From Agapetus fuscipes (taxonomy: Eukaryota; Arthropoda; Insecta; Trichoptera; Glossosomatidae): DNA of 64,000 nucleotides. Below, in pieces: positions 20,601 to 32,800 of this stretch. Position numbers and translations under genes: made by a program. The notes under the pieces are model-generated. The model saw only the letters and a program-made list of their open reading frames with translations, was not told the DNA's origin and searched no databases. Location: contig OX637353.1 of assembly GCA_951799405.1 (NCBI GenBank), forward strand, positions 8,246,001-8,310,000. The letters run 5' to 3'. How positions within the stretch are numbered: position 1 is the first letter of the stretch; each line of letters opens with the position of its first letter.

Positions 20601-23295
20601 AAACTCATCCACAAAATGCTACCAATGGTCAGTCAGTGAACCCGTCATTCTACAATCCTTATCCTAATAACCAAGCTACACCCAATCAGCCGAATCAGCA
20701 GAAGACAGAAGATCAAGAGGCGTTAATGGGCAGATGGCCAACTGAGAATAACAGCCAACCAACAGAGCAGGCAAACCGCTATTCAGGGAGGGGCAACGGA
20801 TTTTACCAGGCAGCTAATATTGTGGGCTTTCAAAATGCAAGTATTAATGAGCAGGCGAGAAAGATGCTCGCTGAGGGCACACAAATCATGTGGAATATTG
20901 GAGACAGGTGTCTTGCTAAATACTGGGAAGATAACGGGGTGAGTCAATATGTTTATTTTATAATTAGAGCATTAGTACTATTTCATTACAGTTATAAGGT
21001 CATTTTATAGCTTCGGAGTTTGAGCATTCACTTATGCATGGTGTAGATATTTTTGATAGTGAGAAAATTCCCTACTGAAAGGGTTAATTATCACCTTTCT
21101 GTTCACCTTATTTTGAAGTAGATTACACTTTTTCTGAAGCAACTTGAGTATCTCATTTCCATTTTAATTCCTCAAACTTAACTTAACTGCAGAGAGATGT
21201 GAATCTATAATCTTTACTCTAGAAAGCTGGCATGTCAATTACTTATCCATTAACTAGATTTTGTTTGCTTGCATTAAACAGTTATGTTGTCACCTTTTCA
21301 TTTCTAGTTTTATGACGCGGAGATTACGGGTATCTCATCAAGAACAGTTGTAGTAAGATTTCTGGCTTATGGAAACCATGAAGAGGTCCTGAAAGCTGAC
21401 TGCCTACCTCCCAACACTCCAGGTGCTAACAATATTTATTATTAAAAATATCAATTGATAAATAATATTATACATTATTTTTCTTTAAAAAAGTATTATT
21501 TACGATTTAATGTTGTCAAAGGACACTAATCTATGTTCTTGCATAATTTGAAAGTATTAACTTGATTGTTAGGTTTAGGTTGGAATTACGGTCATTTGAC
21601 ATATTTACAATAATAATAACTACACAGTTAAAATTTATTAATCGGATATTAGACGAACCGTTATAAGAGAACTTACATTATTCTCGACATTTTGTTAGCG
21701 ACATAGCTAACATCTTCAGAAGACACGCTCTCTGTGTACTTATTATTATTGTAAAGGGTGTTTTTTTTAGAGGTATAGAACTTTGAAATGGAATAAAACA
21801 AGGATGAATTTTTAAAATTGACATGAAGTTGACTTTATTCGAAAGATAATCTTTTGGCATTATAATTTAAAAATGATTTCTGGCATATGACCGCCACGGC
21901 TGACTCGGACGTAATCTAATCTGGAGGTCCAATTTTCAATAACTTTTTCCAACATTTGTGGCCGTATATCGGCAATAACGCGGCGAATGTTGTCCTCCAA
22001 GTGGTCGATCGTTTCGGGCTTATCGGTGTAGACTAGCAACTTCACATATCCCCACAGAAAATAATCTAGCGGTGTTAAATCACACGATCTTGGAGGCCAA
22101 TTCACGGGTCCGGAACGTGAAATTATGCGGTTACCAAACGTTTCCTTCAGTAAATCAATTGTGGCACGAGCTGTGTGACATGTTGCGCCGTCTTGTTGAA
22201 ACCACAGCTCCTGCACATCATGGTTGTTCAATTGAGGAACAAAAAAGTCAGTAATCACGGCTCTATAGCGGTCACCATTGACTGTAACGTTCTGGCCAGC
22301 ATCTTTTTTAAAGAAAAGCGGACCAATGATTCCACCAGCCCATAAAGCACACCAAACTGACAGTTTTTCTGGATGTAACGGTGTCTCAACATACACTTGA
22401 GGATTATCTTCACTCCAAATACGGCAGTTTTGTTTATTGACGTAGCCATTCAACCAAAAGTGAGCTTCATCGCTAAACAAAATTCTCTTATGAAAATCTG
22501 GATCAACGGCAATCTTGTTTTGGACCCATTCACTGAATCTACGCCTTGCTAGGTGATCGTGTGGCTTCATCTGTTCAGGCGTCAGTCTATTCATGTTGAA
22601 ATGCCAAACTAAACTTAAACACAAATTACTTGACAGCTGAAAAAATGGCCGCCAGTTAAAACAGTGTTGCCAACTTAAAGTTCTATACCTCAAAAAAAAA
22701 CACCCTTTAAATATTAACTTGATTCCTGAGTATTTTAATTTTACATAGATATTGTAGATTACCGCTGCATTCCACACAAAAATAAGTAAATTCAATTTTG
22801 AAAACTGGGTGCAGGTGAATTCATAAATGTGAAGTAATCCATATTATAACTAGAAGTTTTTGTACGAATCTTAAAATATTTGAGGATTTTCTTATTCCGC
22901 AACAAAAAATTGAAGCATTTATTTTCACGGTAGAGTATCATATTACAACTCAAGCATTTTTTTAAATGTATCTTCACTCTGGTTATACAGAGTCTTTTTT
23001 GACTGTGTCCAGTACCCCGAGTACATTACGTAAACTCCCCTAGATCCCTAAGTTGAAAAAACATATGATAACTAAATCACTCAATCAACAATTTAGGTTA
23101 GTTTATGCAATCTATTTTGAGTACAGAATGATTATTTTCTGTTTTTAAAATATACAAACACTAGTAAAATGTTGTGTGTGTTTAGTGGCCCGACCCTTTG
23201 TCCGTGACTGCCCCATGGGTGTGCGTGAGTCGGGGGGCCGTGGAGGCAGGTTCCATCAGCCCATGTACGTGCCTCCCGCCCAGAGGAAGGCTTAG
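17616..23295 (+). CDS. Tdrd3: Tudor domain-containing protein 3 (TDRD3)
   Basis: TDRD3 is an mRNP and chromatin adaptor that binds topoisomerase 3-beta through its N-terminal OB region and methyl-arginine through its Tudor domain. Seven coding exons join in consistent phase: 17616-17650, 17847-17931, 18011-18410, 18978-19162, 19577-20938, 21308-21422, 23186-23295, giving 763 aa. Residues 1-200 form the DUF1767/OB part (FLTPEGLEI; VQIQKIHNISAPKANEES; LSINTPPGTKIQLKPG; ILGGQVLHMVEKWEL). A UBA domain is at about 244-282 (VQKIVDAGFSEEQAENALKI). A long Q/N/P-rich linker with an RGG-like patch (HVSRGGGRGGPGGTRG) follows. The Tudor domain is at about 677-725 (WNIGDRCLAKYWEDNG, FYDAEITGIS, VVVRFLAYGNHEE). 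The tail PMYVPPAQRKA matches the EJC-binding motif known in vertebrate TDRD3. All introns are GT/AG. Intron 6 holds a Penelope fragment and a mariner element, and intron 3 holds a SINE. Confidence 0.95.
18661..18922 (-). repeat. SINE family C in TDRD3 intron 3
   Basis: In reverse orientation the head GACCGGTCGGTAGCCCAGTG and GGTTCGAATTCC resemble tRNA boxes A and B. The 3' end reads CACCAAATAAATCAGTC. It lies antisense to TDRD3. Confidence 0.8.
21560..21753. repeat. Penelope-like terminal fragment in TDRD3 intron 6
   Basis: It resembles the arms of the element at 6819-7908: GGTTTAGGTTGGAATTACGG, TTAGACGAACCGTTATAAGA and ACATTATTCTCGACATTTTG. On the minus strand it holds a decayed hammerhead-like core, CTGAAGA, stem GTTAGC/GCTAAC, then AAAA in place of GAAA. 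It is cut on the right by the mariner element. Confidence 0.65.
21754..22707 (-). mobile_element. Tc1/mariner element, N-terminally deleted, 954 bp
   Basis: It is bounded by TA on both sides (21752-21753, 22708-22709). The terminal inverted repeats are about 30 bp, beginning AAGGGTGTTTTTTTTAGAGG on the left; the right-end reverse complement starts AAGGGTGTTTTTTTTTGAGG. The transposase lies on the minus strand. The element sits in TDRD3 intron 6, antisense, inside an older Penelope fragment. Confidence 0.92.
21860..22594 (-). CDS. Mariner-type transposase, catalytic half only
   Basis: From the first plausible Met (22594) the frame is intact for 244 aa. It shows the DDE/D core: ILFSDEAHFWLNGYVN, WFQQDGATCHTA and WPPRSCDLTPLDYFLWGYVK, and ends RGGHMPEIIFKL. 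I count 36 residues between the second and third acidic residues. The N-terminal helix-turn-helix domains needed for terminal-repeat binding are absent, because the left inverted repeat follows about 110 bp upstream. The copy can therefore not be autonomous, although the remaining frame has no stops, suggesting a recent deletion derivative. Confidence 0.9.
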   Translation of the reverse strand: MNRLTPEQMKPHDHLARRRFSEWVQNKIAVDPDFHKRILFSDEAHFWLNGYVNKQNCRIWSEDNPQVYVETPLHPEKLSVWCALWAGGIIGPLFFKKDAGQNVTVNGDRYRAVITDFFVPQLNNHDVQELWFQQDGATCHTARATIDLLKETFGNRIISRSGPVNWPPRSCDLTPLDYFLWGYVKLLVYTDKPETIDHLEDNIRRVIADIRPQMLEKVIENWTSRLDYVRVSRGGHMPEIIFKL

Positions 23296-25717
23296 CATCC
23301 GGCCGGCTGAGTGGCGAGAGCCCCCGAGTGTTGCAACAGCCTCACAACATCAGCCCCTGCAGCAGACATCAACAACTTACACGCTAAAATAAAAACTCTC
23401 ATTATTCCAAATAACCTACACCTAAGTCTAGCAGTGAATGTGAATATAATAATAATATGTGTTTTTGATTCCATTGCAATCCTTCCTGGACTCGTTAACA
23501 CAATGAAATGGACTAATATGTTACAAGTGAACAACTGCCAATCTCTATATTACGTTGGTTTTACGCATTACGTCAGAAACATGATTTATAGTATATTATA
23601 TTGTCTTATTGTAAGTAGTGAAAATATTTTATTAATGCATTTTTCTTGCTTCATTAATGGCTTGAAAAAACATTTTACTAATCAATTAAGTATTTATTTA
23701 TGAGATAGATGCATCATGCATTATGAACAGCATGATCTTATAGTTGACTTTTCTGGTTTATAATAACCACTAAAATTACTATCTACTATCTGTTTGTTGT
23801 GATTCATTTTTGTTTCAATATGCAATTGCAAATAGATATCCTTAGTATAAAAGTAATCATCCAGCATTGAGGTTTTCCATAACAAAACATTTTCACTTCC
23901 TCTTTCCATGATTCCTCTTTTACTGAAGATTGGCTCTATTACATTTGAGGCGACTGTCCTAAACTGCTCCTCTTTGGGGATGCTGGATGCCAAACCATAA
24001 AAACTAATCTTATCTTCTTTTTTTCAAAAGGAGAAAACATCATTTTTTTAAAAGAACAAAAGTTTTTTTCTTCTAATTACAGTTTATGCAGTGCATATTC
24101 ATTGACAAATGTCTAGTCAAATCATAATCCAGTTAACTATACTTTCTTTATAAATTGCAAAATATTACTTTTAATGCCACTTCTGTCGTAGATCAGTGAT
24201 CATCGTGGCTATCATTTTGCTATAAGATTTTTCTTTGGATGATTCTTAAAATCGTTTAAATGAAGTGGTTTTCTGTGGCCTTCCTGATCCTATTCCGTTG
24301 ACCATCCAATGGATTAGTTTATCCGCCTTCGTAGACAATTTCTTGCTGACCGGACAAGTGATTACTGATTATTTATTTACACTGACAACTATTCAGTGCA
24401 AAATACTAAAGGGTTCTAACTTCTTCATATCAAAGAGTTCAAAAACACTTGTGTTTTAAGTTTTGTTTTCTTTATGTTTCATTGGCTTCGTCTTTATTGT
24501 AATCCTGTACCACAAATTGCCATGTGAAACACAAACTTCCTCTCTAAGCAATAATGGTTAATGTAGCTGCCTAAAATATCTGTATTATATTATATAGAAT
24601 CAAGAAATCACCTCTTAGCTTAATTAAAAACCTATATTTATTAAATTAGGTTGTTATATATAATACTAGGTGTGAAAAACTAGTTTCATGTAATATTTAC
24701 TCTTGGAGGTTTCTTAAAATATATTGGTTCCAAATTGGTACTTGTTGTTTAGTTATCATTAGAAATATCTGTCCTTACAATGCATATTATTTTTTAAAAG
24801 CAACTTTTGTTTAAAGTATAATTTGTCCTCGTAAATAATATTTTGGGAATTACGCAAATCATTGATAATTCAATTTAAATATAGTTTATGTCACCATAAA
24901 TATCATGAAGAAATCATAAATGAAAAGTAATTAAGAGCACTCAATGAGTATCTTTGTAAAAGTGAGATAAATAAAAATTAAAACTTGAAACTTGTCTTCA
25001 AAAAATTTGTTACTTTTTTAAACCGACAAACTGTACTTTTTTACTTCCCTTTTGGATTATATTTCTTATTGGATTTAAGATAGCTTAGCCGTATAAATAA
25101 CCATTATAAATCTTACACATTAAAACTGTGAAATATATAATAAATACAACCAGGATGATGTCTGTATAGTCAGTATTTAAAATAAACATGGTTGAAGCGT
25201 AAATGAAATTTTAACCATAGGAATATGATGAACTTTGGATGGTAATGTCTAAAAATGAATCTCAAGTTGTTACAAGATGAACTTGCTTTAAAAGTAACAA
25301 TGAATGCAAATAATATAAATTATTATTATTAATATTGTACAAAATATAGTAACATTATTTCATGATAATCATATTTATTGTAATATTACCTATAACACTG
25401 TATACACACCTGAGGCTAGACCCCACATAATTTGGTGAAGACTAGATAAAAATGATAAGAAATAGAATATCAGTTTCATTCTTGTTTTTTTTCAATTTTG
25501 TCACTGTTTAAAATTTGTTGGTTGCAAGAATTTCAGTTAGGATACACTAGTTTTTTAGTTAGTCTTCACTGAAAGAGGAGTTTATGAACCCTTGTAAAAA
25601 CTGATTTTGTTGAATATGTGAATCATGGTATACCTACTGTAAAAAATATTGCTTTGAAAACTAAAAAATATATAACAAATGAAAAATTATCAACTTTGTT
25701 TTTTTTTTGTCTTTTTT
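23296..25717 (+). other. TDRD3 3' UTR and TDRD3-RpL39 intergenic DNA
   Basis: A candidate polyadenylation signal AATAAA is at about 23386, and others lie near 24966. The stretch is AT-rich, with no coding sequence or terminal repeats visible. I cannot place the true 3' end. Confidence 0.35.
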
Positions 25718-26197
25718 TAGTGATGGGCCGAAATTCGTTTTACAATCGGTTCAACCGAATTTCGGCAGCTTGAACCAAACTTTGGAACTCGGCCGAAATT
25801 CGGTTCAAATGCCGAACATTCGGTGTAAGAAAAACTAAAACAAAATACCTCCTTGCACCATTTGACTGTTATAATTGGATCCCATAGTATCTTTAATAGC
25901 CCTAAATTAAAATTAGGGCTTTAGGTATATACTCACTCATAGTCATTTAATTTAGTAAGAACAAGTGACCATTAACCTACAATTTTAAAAAATTGGATCT
26001 TCTACTCCGTTACATAATATCAGATTGAAACAAAAATGAAATAAATTAAGTATTCTTCTAACAAAAAACAGTACTTAAATAGAAACTATCATTCGTAACT
26101 TTTTTTTATCGAACTGAAGTTTTACCGAATTTTTTATTTTAACCGAATGTTCGGTGGAAGTTCGTATTCGGTTCAAACCACATTCAGCCCATCCCTA
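25718..26197. mobile_element. hAT-like MITE, 480 bp, with CCGAAT-type subterminal repeats
   Basis: The ends are TAGTGATGGGCCGAA on the left and TAGGGATGGGCTGAA as reverse complement of the right, flanked by an approximate CTTTTTT duplication. Iterated CGGTTCAACCGAATTTCGG-type motifs occur near both ends. The TAG-GATG terminal pattern and the iterated CCGAA motif parallel the element at 12954-13527. No coding sequence is present. Confidence 0.7.
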
Positions 26198-26854
26198 CTT
26201 TTTTCCATTTTGGATGAGTTATTTATGTATACAGTTTTTTTTATTACTTTTACAGAAAATAGTCACAAAAATGTGTGGTTCGTTTTGTAAGTTTGGTAAG
26301 TTTTGTTTTATTTACTTAATTCAGAATTCAAGATAAATTTTATGCGGTTACAGGGTGGAAAAATTATATAGGATAGGTTTTGTAAACAATATTTTTATCA
26401 TCAGGTTGGGAGTAGTAAAGTGTGGCAGGGGTGAGGAAGGAGACAATGTATTGGGCATTGACTTATAATATCTGTGGACTAGAAACTATTTAAACGAAGA
26501 TATCCGTTTCAAGTTATTTAAATGCAAATCATCCTTAGTTTGAAAGAGAGCAAAGATTTTCAGTGTTATTTTGTTGTGAACAAAAAAAAAATATTGAAAC
26601 TACAATTTTTTTGAGATTGGCGTAAATTTTATAAAACCATGCCTGATTCGATAATTATTTCATTAATCGATGAGGTGTTTACTTTGTAATCCTTAATTTA
26701 CAAAAATAACAAAATTTTAAATAATTTGTATGTGGTTACGGGGCTAATAAAATCGAATTATAGTTTTTTAGCCTAGCAGTCTTATATGTCAACAAATTGA
26801 AATATTTTTGGTATGGCTATACAAATTTGTTAGATCGCCACCCATCTGTTTCCG

Positions 26855-26865
26855 CTTCCTTCTTC
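26855..26865 (+). promoter_or_regulatory. Candidate TOP/TCT initiator of RpL39
   Basis: The pyrimidine run CTTCCTTCTTC lies 23 bases upstream of the RpL39 ATG. Ribosomal-protein genes in animals usually start transcription at a C within such a tract, giving a short 5' UTR (here about 30 nt). Inferred from position only. Confidence 0.5.
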
Positions 26866-26887
26866 AAGATTTTGACAGCGTAAGAAA

Positions 26888-29800
26888 ATGGTAATAATTT
26901 ACAATTTTGTATTCTTTATACATCTTTGAAATCATTTACCTAATTTTTTAGTTGATGTTATAAACTGATTTGCTTTATTTATTTTCAGTCTGCTCACAAG
27001 ACATTTATCATCAAGCGCAAGCTTGCGAAAAAGCTAAAGCAAAATAGGCCCATTCCCCAATGGGTTAGGATGCGTACAGGAAACACCATCAGGTATGTAA
27101 AAATGCGATATTCTATCAACAACCCGCCAAAATAAATATGGCCTATCAGGTAGCATTTGTTGGAAATTATTGTTCTCGTTTGTATCAAAATCCCGTGTAC
27201 GATTTCTGACGCCGTGATACTGTTGAAAAATTTTGACAGTCGCAATGAAAACAATCGGCTTGTTGGACATTGTATGTTTTCTAAGCCTTGCTTACTCTGT
27301 ATATAACTAGCGATTGTGTTTATTATAAGCAGTGTTGCCACCTTAGTTTTAGTAATGGGGGCAATTGAAGAAGCCAAAAAGGGCTAGATCGGGCTAAAAG
27401 GAGCACAAAAAGAGTTGGTGTAAAAAAAGGCTAAAAAAACACCTGGACTAATGATTTCAATTACTTATGTATTTATTTTTTAGTTTGAATCACAATATTT
27501 TTGTAATTGACAAATCAACTTATGAAATAATCATGGAGTTAGAAATAATAGTGTTTTGATACACATTGTAGTGATTTTGTACCTAACAGGGCTGTTAATT
27601 TTGAATTTTAGAATGCTGCTTCTTTTGTTCCCAAAAACAATAGCTTGGAAAAAACAATAAAAAATTTGCGTGTAAGAAAAGGGCATGCAAGAGTTTTATT
27701 TAATAACACCCAACACTCAAAGACCTTTACATTGGTGACCCCGACGTGGAAAAACAGTTAAAAAGGGTGTTATTCCAATTAAATTGTGTTCCAACGAAAC
27801 TAATGCGAAAAACGTTAATAATCTGTACAATCTAATGTTAATCCCGTTAAATAACTCTTCTGCTCATGACCTTATTAAGGAAATTTACCAAAAAATTAAA
27901 CTAAGAAATCTTGGTATAAGTGTGGAGGAGGTGAAAAAAATTTCTAAAAATAGAGTCATCATAAAATGTAACAGAAAAGATGATGCACATAAATTGAAGA
28001 AGTGCATAGAAAACGAATTTAAGGATGTTAACGTTGATGAACTGAAAAAAAGGAAACCTACTATGATTTTGAAAGGTATACAGAATGATTATGATAAGGA
28101 TGATTTCCTGGAGGACATTGTGACTCAAAACTCTGAGATTTCTGCCCTAAATCCAGATCAACACTTTGATGAAATGCTCCGTGTTAAAAAAATTATTAAA
28201 AGCAAATATAATGACACATCAAACTACATCGTAGAAGTGGACCCTACTATACGAAGAGTATTACTTACGAAGGCTAAAGTTAATTTAGGATATCAGAGGA
28301 TTCCAGTTGAAGATGCGAATGCAATTACTCAATGCTTCTCTTGTCTTATGTGGGGGCACAGTGCGGCGAGATGTCTGCAAAGAGACGGCCAACATGACGT
28401 ATGCTGTACTTATTGTGGAGGTGCTCATACGTACAAAGATTGTACAAACAAGGAGGGTCCTCCAAAATGTAAAAATTGCACAAAGCACAACGAAAGATTT
28501 AAGTTGTCTTTTCCTACGGAACATAGGGCCAATGATAAAATAAAATGCAAAATCTACTCAAAAATGCTTTTTCTTGCAGAACAAAATATTGAATATTAAA
28601 TGCTTTCTTTTTATACTTCCTTTGCACTGTTTCAGTACACTCTGTTATCTCTTCTTTTTATATTCTCTATCCTATCATAATATAATAATTCATGTATATG
28701 GTGGACCTGTGATTAGTAATGATACTGATGTGTGTATATTGTTTTATTTGTACATTGATGATAGATATGTTGTGAAATGTAAATTGTCTTGTTGTATTTA
28801 TGGATATATGATAGTGTTCGCACTTTACAATGAATGCATTATTATAACATGTCTACCAAATATTTATACCTTGTATAATATGTATGTACTGACTTCTGTT
28901 TTATCAAATAACAATGATAACCTACCACTTTTTATTTTGTACTTTTACCTGTCATGTATGCTTTTTACTTTATTTTTATTTTTTAACTCCTATTATGGCA
29001 GTCCTACGTCAAAAGTAAAAAAAATACAATGAGCATTAATATTATTGATGACGAGAGTGACATAGACTTTATAAGAGTGAATAGACTAGAAGACTTTATT
29101 GAGTTAAAGGATGGAGCCTATGATAAAAATAATATTGTGTGTGTCCAATTGAACATTCGTTCAATTTGTAAATATTGGGATATTTTTAATGCATATTTTA
29201 GAAATTGTTTAAAGTTTATCGATATCTTAATGCTCTGTGAAACCTCAATAAAGGACTTCGAAACTTGTTTTTATAACTTGCCTGAATTCAATAGTTTCCA
29301 CTTCTGCCGAAGTAGCAAAATGGGCGGGGGAATAAAATTGTATGTTAGTAAAAAATTTAATTTTGTACAAAAATCACTCCAATCTCTTTGTTTTGAAAAT
29401 GTCTTTGGAACTTTGACACTACCAAACAAATCTATTATTCACATTCTTGCTCTTTATAGACCACCTAACCTTAATAAACAGGGATTTTTAACTGAAATTT
29501 CATCATTTTTTAATGATTACACTAACATAAATGATAATATATTATTTCTTGGGGATATCAACTTAAACTTGCTGAACGAATGTGATCCGATAACCATATC
29601 TTATGAAAACATATTAGCTAATAACTTTATGGTAAAATGTATTTCTGATGTAACTAGAGAAGCAATAGTCAATGATATTGTTACAAAATCTTGTATTGAC
29701 CATATTTATTTGAGGTATATAACAAATGATCCTGTAAGTGTTGGGTGTGGTTTCTGCTCTGTAAATATACGTGCTTGTGTATGTGAATATCTTATAGCTG

Positions 29801-32800
29801 ACCATTATGCGACAGCAATTAGTTTTCAGTATAGACGGAATAATAAATCTGATAATGTTGTCAAAAATAAACCAATGTTCATTATGTCGCAAAAACGGTT
29901 AGATAGTAATATTATTAAAACTGACTGGAATACTCTTCTTGAAGAAAATGATTGCGAATTATTATACTATAAAATTTGTAATGCTTTTGATAATTTGTAT
30001 AAAGAAAGCCTAATTCCATGGTGCCATAAAAATAAAAATAGACCTAACGCTACGAAAGACTGGATAAATAGGGAGATTCTACAGGAAATAAAACAAAGAG
30101 ACATCTTATTTAGGAGATGGAAGAGTACACCTAGTAATAAGTTTTATGAAAAGGAGTATAAAACGATACGTAATTACTTGAACAAAAAAATTTTGAAATT
30201 AAAGTTAACTTTTTATAATGATAAATTTAAGAATTGTTTCAAGGACATAAAAAAAACCTGGGATGAATGTAACAAAATCTTAGGCAGAAAATCTAAAACA
30301 AATTGTGATGAAGTTATAAAAAAATATTTTGTAAACAACAAATATAATTGCATTGAAAGTGTTTCCAATGAATTTGCTAAGTATTTCTCTGATAATGTAT
30401 CCCAGTTAATGCACGTTTGTAGTATAAAAATTGCTGGTCCAGAGCCTGATATGCTTCCACATAGCTTTTATTTACCTAAAGCTAAACTATCTGAAGTTGT
30501 AAAAATAATAAATCTTGCAAAAAACTCTAAAACACCAGGAGTTGACCTTATCCGAATGACTGACTTAAAAAAACACGTGGAAATATTGGGACCTCTTGTT
30601 ACACATTTAATTAACTCAATTATAAACCAGGGAATAATTCCTCTGAAATTAAAATGTAGCCTAATCAGACCAATCTACAAGGGTGGTGATCACTCTGTAA
30701 TGGGAAACTATAGGCCAATTAGTATATTACCTGCTCTTGAAAAAATACTTGAAAAATACATTTTCTCAAAGTTGACTCAATATCTTAACAAATTTGAAAT
30801 TCTGGATACCAATCAATATGGATTTCAGAAGGGTAGGAGTACAGAAATTCTACTTCAAAGTTTTTCCAATCATATTAATAACGAATTAAACAATAAAAAA
30901 CATGTATTAGTATTATTCATTGACTTCTCCAAGGCTTTTGATACAATTGATCACTTAAAATTGCTTAGATACTTAGATGTCATAGGGATTAGAGGCCCAG
31001 TTTTACATCTCTTTGAAAATTACCTCTCTAACAGAACCATGACTGTTAATATTGATGGATCTAAAAGTGATATTAAGAACATCAGTGCTGGGGTCCCGCA
31101 AGGATCTGTTTTAGGCCCTATATTATATATAATTTATGTATCTTTTATTAAATATATTTTCTCAAATGTAAAATATTATGTATATGCGGATGATACTGCA
31201 CTTGTCATATCTAGTGAGAATTTAGATGAATGTAACACAATGTTACAAAATGATTTTGATAAACTGCAGAATTGGTGTCATGATGCAGGTCTTTTAATTA
31301 ATTAAAAAAAACTAAAATTATGCATATTAGATCCCCTCATGCTAGAATTAGTACTGTGCCAACCATAAAAGCCCATAATTATGAATGCCTTCTATAATCT
31401 ATAATCTATAATCTAAGTTGCAAGGATATATTCATTTAAAGCTCTCAGATGTATGCCCACAAACCAACAAGTGTAGTTCGCGCTTACAAATGCTGAATGT
31501 GTACTTACAAATAAAATCCAAACCTCAAATGAACATAAGCCCCACAACTTTTGCCGACCTTCCCTGAAACAGGGGTGACATTGGCAAAGTGAACCATTTT
31601 TTACAGTATGGGTGGTCAGCCTCATACCAACCTATAAGTCAAGGAATATGAATAATAAATTACATTTAAATATAAAAAAGAACAAAACCTTACAAAGAAA
31701 TCTATACAAAAAAAGTCAAAAATTTCCTATGCAAAAAATGTAGCAAATGAATACACCAACATTAGAAATCAACATTGCAGATTAGCCGCCACTTCTTCCT
31801 GTCCTTGCATACTTCTTTCATTTCATCCAGAGTCATAACCTTTTTCATACAAGTCCTCCTTTTATTATGACTCTGGATATCCCAGTCATTCGCTATTTCA
31901 GAGATTTGATCCTTCCATACTTTTCTCGGTCTTCCTCTACCACGACATCCATCTATTCTAGCAACATATACTTTCTTCGTCAATCTTTCATCACTCATTC
32001 TCTCCAAATGCCCGAACCATCTTAACATACTTCTTTTAATCTTCACTTTCACACTTTCCCTTACACCACATTCTTCTCTTACAAAATCATTTCTCACCCT
32101 GTCACTTCGTTTTTTCCCAATCATACTTCTTAGATAGTCCATTTCTACTGTATGGACTTTACTAATTTCCCTTTCACTCACCGTCCAGGCTTCACTTCCA
32201 TACATCAAGGTTGGCACTAGTATACCACCGTGCACCGCCAATCTAACATTTTTTGAGAGATTTTGGTTCCTGGCGATGCAAGCGGTCGCACCCAGTACAC
32301 ACCTGCCTTTCATTATTCTTCTTTCAAATTCACCGGCCATTCTTCCATCTTTTTCAAACTTACTTCCCAAATATACAAACTCATTTACGACATCAACATT
32401 CATTCCATTAATTTTAAATTCATAATTCATATTTTCATCATCTCTTTCAAAAATCAAAACTTTCGTCTTTCTTGCATTCAACTTCAAATTATTACCTTTC
32501 AAAGCTTCGTTCAATCTAGAGAGCATCATTTGCAATTCCACTGCTGAATCAGATACAAGGACTGCATCATCCGCATACAGTAGAACGCTTACTTTGCTCT
32601 CTCCTATCATTAATCCACAATCATCAAGTCTAGCATCTCGAACACACTTGTCCATGACTATGTTAAATAGCCATGGGCTCATCACACATCCTTGCCTTAC
32701 ACCCTTAAAAACTTCAAACCATTCACTATACTCACCATCAATACGAATGCAAGCCATACTATTCTCATAGTTCGCATGCACCGCATTGAGTAGAGCTCCA

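Noticed and set aside
19869..20639. 256-codon plus-strand frame and the minus-strand frames over TDRD3 exon 5
   Set aside because: These are out-of-frame readings of the low-complexity TDRD3 linker; the TDRD3 frame has the UBA and Tudor domains and correct splice phases.
27034..27377. Minus-strand frames over RpL39 exon 2 and the adjacent intron
   Set aside because: They overlap the conserved RpL39 coding exon in antisense and show no domain.
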